A stretch of DNA of 64,000 nt from Nematostella vectensis (taxonomy: Eukaryota > Cnidaria > Anthozoa > Actiniaria > Edwardsiidae), in assembly GCF_932526225.1 (NCBI RefSeq), contig NC_064043.1, positions 15,748,085 to 15,812,084 of the forward strand. The letters run 5' to 3'. This document shows positions 59,700 to 64,000 of this stretch, in pieces. The notes below the pieces were generated by a model. That model saw only the letters and a program-made list of their open reading frames with translations, made no database searches and was not told where the DNA came from. Position numbers and translations under genes: made by a program. Within the stretch, counting starts at the first letter, position 1, and each line of letters starts with the position of its first letter.

Positions 59700-62600
59700 T
59701 TACGAACTGTAGGTCGATCTACTTACCTACTCGTGGTACTATCAAAGAAGCTTTGGAGGATGTGGAGCGGGTGTCCTCGACGACACGCTACGCGGGGTGC
59801 AAAAGCACGATTACGCATCCCTTACTCTTGATGCCCCTGCTCTCAAGAACCCTATTGCGTTACCGTTTATGCGCCGTCATCAACTCACCCCTCAGCGCAT
59901 TATGGGAGTCGTTGAGACCGTGGTGCAATCGAACGAACAGTTTGTGTTGCAAGGTAATTTCCATCTCCATGTCGTACGCACGCACATGCCTTTTGGGGCT
60001 GGGAAACGACCCAAGTCTAAGAAGAATCCTGCTACCCTGGATACGGGGGATTTAGAGACATGGCTTAAGGGAAAAAGGAGCATCACTCGCGTTAGGAATC
60101 ACGACGAACTGTGCGCGGCTCGAGCACTCGTGATCGGAATGGCTCATCTCACTGAGGATCATGACTATGCTAAGTTTTACAACCCAAAAGCTGGAGGTGC
60201 TAGACTTCCCATGCAGACAGAGCGCGCTCGAGCACTGCATCGCGATGCGGGAGTCCCTGAGGGTCCGTGTGGCTTTCCCGAGATCCAGCAATTTCAGCGC
60301 TATCTGGGTGAATGCGGCTTCGGCTTCAAACGTGGTGTTGAGGGAACACGCGAACACGGTGATCTATTCCGGAAACTTACCTGCTTCCGAGTACAGTCTC
60401 TAGAGACTGTATTACGCCTCTATTACGCCAAGGAACATTTCGATTATATCAATAGCATGCCGGGGATGCTTGGTCGCTGTTATTATTGTACGGGCTGTCA
60501 AAAGGGGTACGATCGAAAAAATCACAAGTGTAACAACCTGTGCTATGGGTGTGGTGAGCAAGAATGTTCCCACTTGGTGCCACCCGCCAAACAAGACCAT
60601 CGTTGGGAGTGGCAGTATTGTGACGAGTGTCACCGGTACTTTCGCACGCAGACGTGTTTCGAGAACCACCGACGTGCCAAACCCCGAGGAGTAGTAAAGC
60701 GTGGTGGTGGTGACGGTGAGTCCCAGGACTCTTGGTCGTATTGCCAACGGTACCACAAGTGCGAGACGTGTGGTAAACGCGTCGATATGATGATGAATCG
60801 AAAGGAAGAGGAAGAGCATATGAGTGGAGAGTGCTCTGTGTGCAAGGAAGTGGTCCCGCCCGATCATTTGTGTTACGTGACGGTGGGTGACGATGCTTTG
60901 CCGAAGAAGAAGAATAGCCCTGACGATGATGATGACGATGACGGTTCGATGCGTTTGATCATCTTTGATTTCGAGGCCATGCCTCTGGAAGCCAAGCACA
61001 CTGTGAATTTTGTCGGGGTGCAAAAACTGTGTGAGACCTGCAAGGGGTGGTCTATGGATCGCTTGGAGTGCGAGACGTGTGGACTTCGCAAACGCAGCTT
61101 TACCACGGTACAAGCGTTTTGCGACTGGCTGTTCGATGGGAGTAATGCTGGCTACACGTGTTTGGCTCACAATTTCAAAGGTTACGACTCCTATTTCATC
61201 CCCGAATACCTTTTTACGAATGGCTTTAAACCCGAAGTGATTTTCACAGGAGGAAAGGTGATGTATCTGAACATCAAGACGTTGCGGATCGACATGAAGT
61301 GCACCCTGAACTTTCTGCAGATGCCTTTGAGCAAGCTCCCCAAAGTTTTTGGGTTTGATCACGTGACCCAAAAGGGAACGTTTCCTCATTTTTTCAATAC
61401 CCCCGAGCACCAAGACTACGTGGGACCCATGCCCGACTTGAGTTATTACGACCTTCAAGGGATGAAAGAAGAAGATGCCTGCACCCTACGTGCCTGGCAC
61501 CAAGCCGAAGTGGCTCGTGGCGCCGTGTTTAACTTGCAAGAGGATCTCGCTTCCTACTGTCATCTGGACGTTGAGGTGCTCAAGAGAGCGGTATTCGCTT
61601 TCGACGAGCTCATCATGGCCGCTGCAGGTCTTCACCCGTTTCAGGTGGCCATCACCTTTGCCTCGTTGTCCAGCCGTATCCTGCGCACCAAGTTTATGGA
61701 TGAGAAGACTATTGGACTGATACCCACGCGCGGGTACCGTGGCCACGACGTGCAATCTCTGAAAGCGTTGCAGTGGTTGAAGTACATCGAACATCGCCAG
61801 GGAGAAGGGGTGTTTATTCAGCATGCCGGGAACCGGGGCGAAGTGCGTTTGGCAGGTCGGATCAAGGTGGACGGGTACGCCGAGTCTACCAACACGGTGT
61901 ACCAGTACCACGGGTGTTTCTACCACGGTTGCACCCCGTGTTTCCAGCCTCACATTGTCAACCCTTTGACGAACACCACGATGTTGCGGAGTTGCGTCTC
62001 AAAGCCCAAGGCTACAACTACGAGGGGGTGTGGGAGTGTCAGTTTGACGCGCAACTCAACACGCACCCCGAACTGCGAGCTCTCGTGGGGGACGTCGAGC
62101 ACGGAAAACCTCTTGAAGCTCGTGATGCTTTTTTCGGAGGAAGGACCAACGCGATTCGACTGCATTGCGAAGCCGACGTGGAGCAGGGCGAAGAGATTCA
62201 CTACTATGACTTTACGCCGTTGTACCCGTGGGTCAATGCCATGTGCGAGTACCCCGTGGGGCACCCCGACGCGATCCTTACCGAGAATTTCGAAGAAGAT
62301 CTTCACGCGTACAAGGGACTGGTGAAGCTACGTGTTTTACCGCCACGCGACCTGTTTTCCCCGTCCTCCCTGTCCGCGTCAACGACATGTTGATGTTTCC
62401 TCTGTGTCACCGGTGTGCCCAAGAGGAGGAGCAAGGCTCGTGCACGCATTCGGACGACGAGCGGGCGTTCACGGGAACGTGGGCCCACCCCGAGATTTAC
62501 AAAGCTCTAGAGAAAGGCTATCGCGTGATCCGTGTGTACGAGGTGTGGCAGTGGGAGCGCTGGGCACGGTTGTTTTAAGAGTACCTCAAGACCTTTTTGA

Positions 62601-63356
62601 AGTACAAACAAGAAGCGTCGGGCTGGCCCAGCTGGTGCACCACCGACGCCGACAAGATGCAGTACGTCGACGATTACGAGCGCCACCAAGGCGTCCGTAT
62701 GGATCCTAGCAAGATCGAGGAGAACCCAGGCCTCCGCTCCGTGGCAAAGATGGGCCTGAATTGTATGTGGGGAAAGTTTGGTGAGCAGCCCAACCCCCAA
62801 CGTACCGAGTAGGTGGACAACCCCAAAGCCTACTTTGCTCTGCTGAACAACGACAGTATCGAGGTGAATGATGTGCTCATCGTGGACGACGACCTCATCA
62901 AAGTTCACTACAGGTTGGGGGAAAAGTTTCAAGAGTTGAAACCCCACACCAACGTGGTGATTGCAGCCTTCACCACGGCGTACGCGCGCCTTAAGTTGTA
63001 CGACGTGCTGGACGGGCTAGGGGAACGCTGTCTGTATCACGACACGGATAGCGTCATTTTCTTACACCGCCCCCCAAGAGTTACGGGTACACCACGCAAC
63101 AGGGTCATTCCACGTGTAAAGTGAAGGGACTTCACATCAACCTGATATCGTGAACCTGGCCAGCATGTTGGAACTCTTGCGCGTTGAAGGCGCGGTGGCG
63201 GAAGAGCGTCATGTTACTCTCCCTTACACCATCCAGCGCAATGTGCACGACAGAACTCTACACACGGTGCTGGCGCACAAGACATTTCGTGTCGTGTACA
63301 ACAAACGCGTGCGACGGGGCATGCGCACTTACCCTTATGGTTATTTGAAGTTGTAA
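59700..63356 (+). pseudogene. protein-primed family-B DNA polymerase, multiply broken
   Basis: The largest frame (59797-62325) starts at GTG; homologous sequence precedes it in another frame (about 59700-59775). Domains seen: Cys/His clusters (CYYCTGCQKGY, about residue 228), exonuclease motifs IIFDFEAMP (~388), AHNFKGYDSYF (~457) and YCHLDVEVLK (~587). The polymerase domain is spread over other frames: motif A DFTPLYP (about 62210), motif B KMGLNCMWGKFGE (about 62750) and motif C YHDTDS (about 63040). Breaks: frameshifts near 59770, 61965, 62350 and 63080, in-frame stops at 62576 and 62810. The last part ends GYLKL at 63356. The family replicates the element from a terminal protein primer (established knowledge). 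Confidence 0.93.
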
Positions 63357-63420
63357 AAATTAAAGAGAGATATAGATTAATAAAAAGCCTTCTTTTCTGT
63401 GGTAGTAGGATGTTGGATTT

Positions 63421-63430
63421 TGTATATAAA
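63421..63430 (+). promoter_or_regulatory. TATA-like box
   Basis: TGTATATAAA about 38 bp upstream of the ATG at 63468. Confidence 0.5.
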
Positions 63431-63467
63431 TAAGGTGAGGGTTGGTAGGGAAGGAATCACTTGTAGC

Positions 63468-63824
63468 ATGGGTTGCTTTGGTGCGGATCCTCTTCAGCCG
63501 CGTTTCGATTGTCGTACGGTGTGGGAACGTTTACGGTGTCTTTTTGCTTGTTGCGGGGGCCGAATAAAAATTTATTCATCGCAACTCGATGGCGCCCCAG
63601 CCCCACCCCCTCCCACGCCTACCATCGTCCGTGCGCGAAAAAAAGAAGAGTATGAAGAAGAAGAAGACGATCGATCGACTTCTTCGCCCAATTTATTACG
63701 ATCCGAATCATCCAGCAGCCTTGGGGGGAGTAGACAAATTAGTCCGAGCGGTACGTTCCAAAGGAGTGCGTCGTGCCCAAGTGAATTCGTGGCTTCGGAG
63801 CCAACCCACCTACACGCTCCATAA
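63468..63824 (+). CDS. MGC-starting Polinton protein (unknown)
   Basis: 118 residues from an ATG preceded by a TATA-like box. MGCFGADP at the start, with further cysteines in LRCLFACCGG, suggests N-myristoylation and palmitoylation, hence membrane attachment (inference). A proline-rich piece (APAPPPPTPT), an acidic run and a serine-rich tail follow. The second half overlaps the integrase ORF in another frame for about 235 bp, and its serine-rich part may simply be that frame's shadow; the authentic stop may have been lost by a frameshift near 63650. Confidence 0.5.
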   Translation: MGCFGADPLQPRFDCRTVWERLRCLFACCGGRIKIYSSQLDGAPAPPPPTPTIVRARKKEEYEEEEDDRSTSSPNLLRSESSSSLGGSRQISPSGTFQRSASCPSEFVASEPTHLHAP

Positions 63825-64000
63825 ACCGTACCGTCTTCGCTACCCACGCCAACGGGTGGTGGCGAATGGTATGGAGGAACAATGGCAAGCGGATCTGTGT
63901 GACATGCAGGCGTTTACGCTCGTACAATGACGGGTACAACTACTTACTCACCGTGATTGACGTGTTGAGCAAGTACGCATGGGTGGTCCATCTCAAGGAC
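63589..64000 (+). pseudogene. Polinton retroviral-type integrase, frameshifted and cut by window end
   Basis: The ORF 63589-63930 has the N-terminal region of Polinton integrases (YYDPNHPAALGGVDKLVRAV, then WLRSQPTYTLHKP) and the beginning of the core with the first catalytic Asp (QWQADLCDMQ). It ends at a TGA at 63928, but the core continues in the next frame to the window end (YNYLLTVIDVLSKYAWVVHL), so one frameshift lies near 63910-63925. Integrase inserts the element's linear DNA into the host genome. The rest of the DDE core and any chromodomain lie past 64000. Confidence 0.92.

Larger units (their letters stand above)
55430..64000 (+). mobile_element. degraded Polinton/Maverick (adintovirus-like) element, incomplete
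   Basis: The combination of a protein-primed family-B DNA polymerase with a retroviral-type integrase defines Polintons/Mavericks and adintoviruses (established knowledge). Here the polymerase is followed within about 230 bp by small-gene and integrase ORFs on the same strand, and preceded by several small early-type genes with compact promoters. The polymerase and integrase both carry frameshifts, so this copy is dead in those genes. Capsid, ATPase and protease genes, if present, lie beyond 64000. The left boundary is a guess. Confidence 0.85.

Noticed and set aside
60412-61458. 348-codon minus-strand ORF
   Set aside because: Shadow of the polymerase gene, which carries all motifs on the plus strand.

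Overview
The window looks like a nuclear genomic segment of an invertebrate metazoan, most likely an anthozoan cnidarian (sea anemone or coral). This is inferred from intron-containing animal genes, a Golgi glycosyltransferase, a secreted PAN/EGF protein, and TE families (pogo, CR1/L2-like LINEs, Ty3/gypsy, Polinton) embedded in very large minisatellites. The species cannot be fixed from the sequence alone. Two real host genes can be assembled exon by exon with consistent splice phases.

Left part (1-9.7 kb): the 5' half of a minus-strand MGAT4-type N-acetylglucosaminyltransferase gene, eight visible exons from the start codon at 9674 to an exon cut by the window edge at 1-106. The intron between the last two visible exons holds a 26-bp minisatellite (127-4915) split by a 3.2-kb pogo/Tigger-like transposon (821-4050). 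That element carries a decayed transposase and a divergent HIRAN-domain ORF, the latter interrupted by a LINE tail. A second HIRAN fragment lies in another intron (7.86-8.05 kb).

Middle (9.7-38.9 kb): no convincing host exons. It holds LINE fragments (9.99-10.91 and 36.77-38.23 kb), several MITE-like inverted repeats, a tRNA-derived SINE, and satellites of 22, 104, 25, 36 and 27 bp; the 27-bp array is about 6.1 kb long. A gypsy element with identical 130-bp LTRs but a broken integrase (31.05-35.41 kb) lies between two inverted ~265-bp repeats flanked by TTAA (28.5 and 36.0 kb).

Right-centre (38.99-51.2 kb): a ten-exon plus-strand gene for a ~596-residue secreted protein (signal peptide, PAN/apple domain, EGF domain, two unrecognised exons, long glycine-rich domain). 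Two of its introns are filled by minisatellites built on the gene's own splice junctions. Intron 3 is ~46 copies of a 66-bp unit containing the 3' splice acceptor, whose last copy is the real acceptor. Intron 9 is ~110 copies of a ~31-bp unit containing the 5' splice donor, whose first copy is the real donor. I regard this pair as the most unusual feature of the window. A 25-bp satellite (51.4-54.3 kb) follows the gene.

Right end (about 55.4-64 kb): a degraded Polinton/Maverick (adintovirus-like) element running off the window. It carries a GRF-zinc-finger protein, an unknown helical protein, a RING protein on the opposite strand, an acidic protein, a multiply broken protein-primed family-B DNA polymerase, a small MGC-starting protein, and the start of a retroviral-type integrase. 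Its early genes share duplicated CCAAT/CRE/TATA-type promoter modules.
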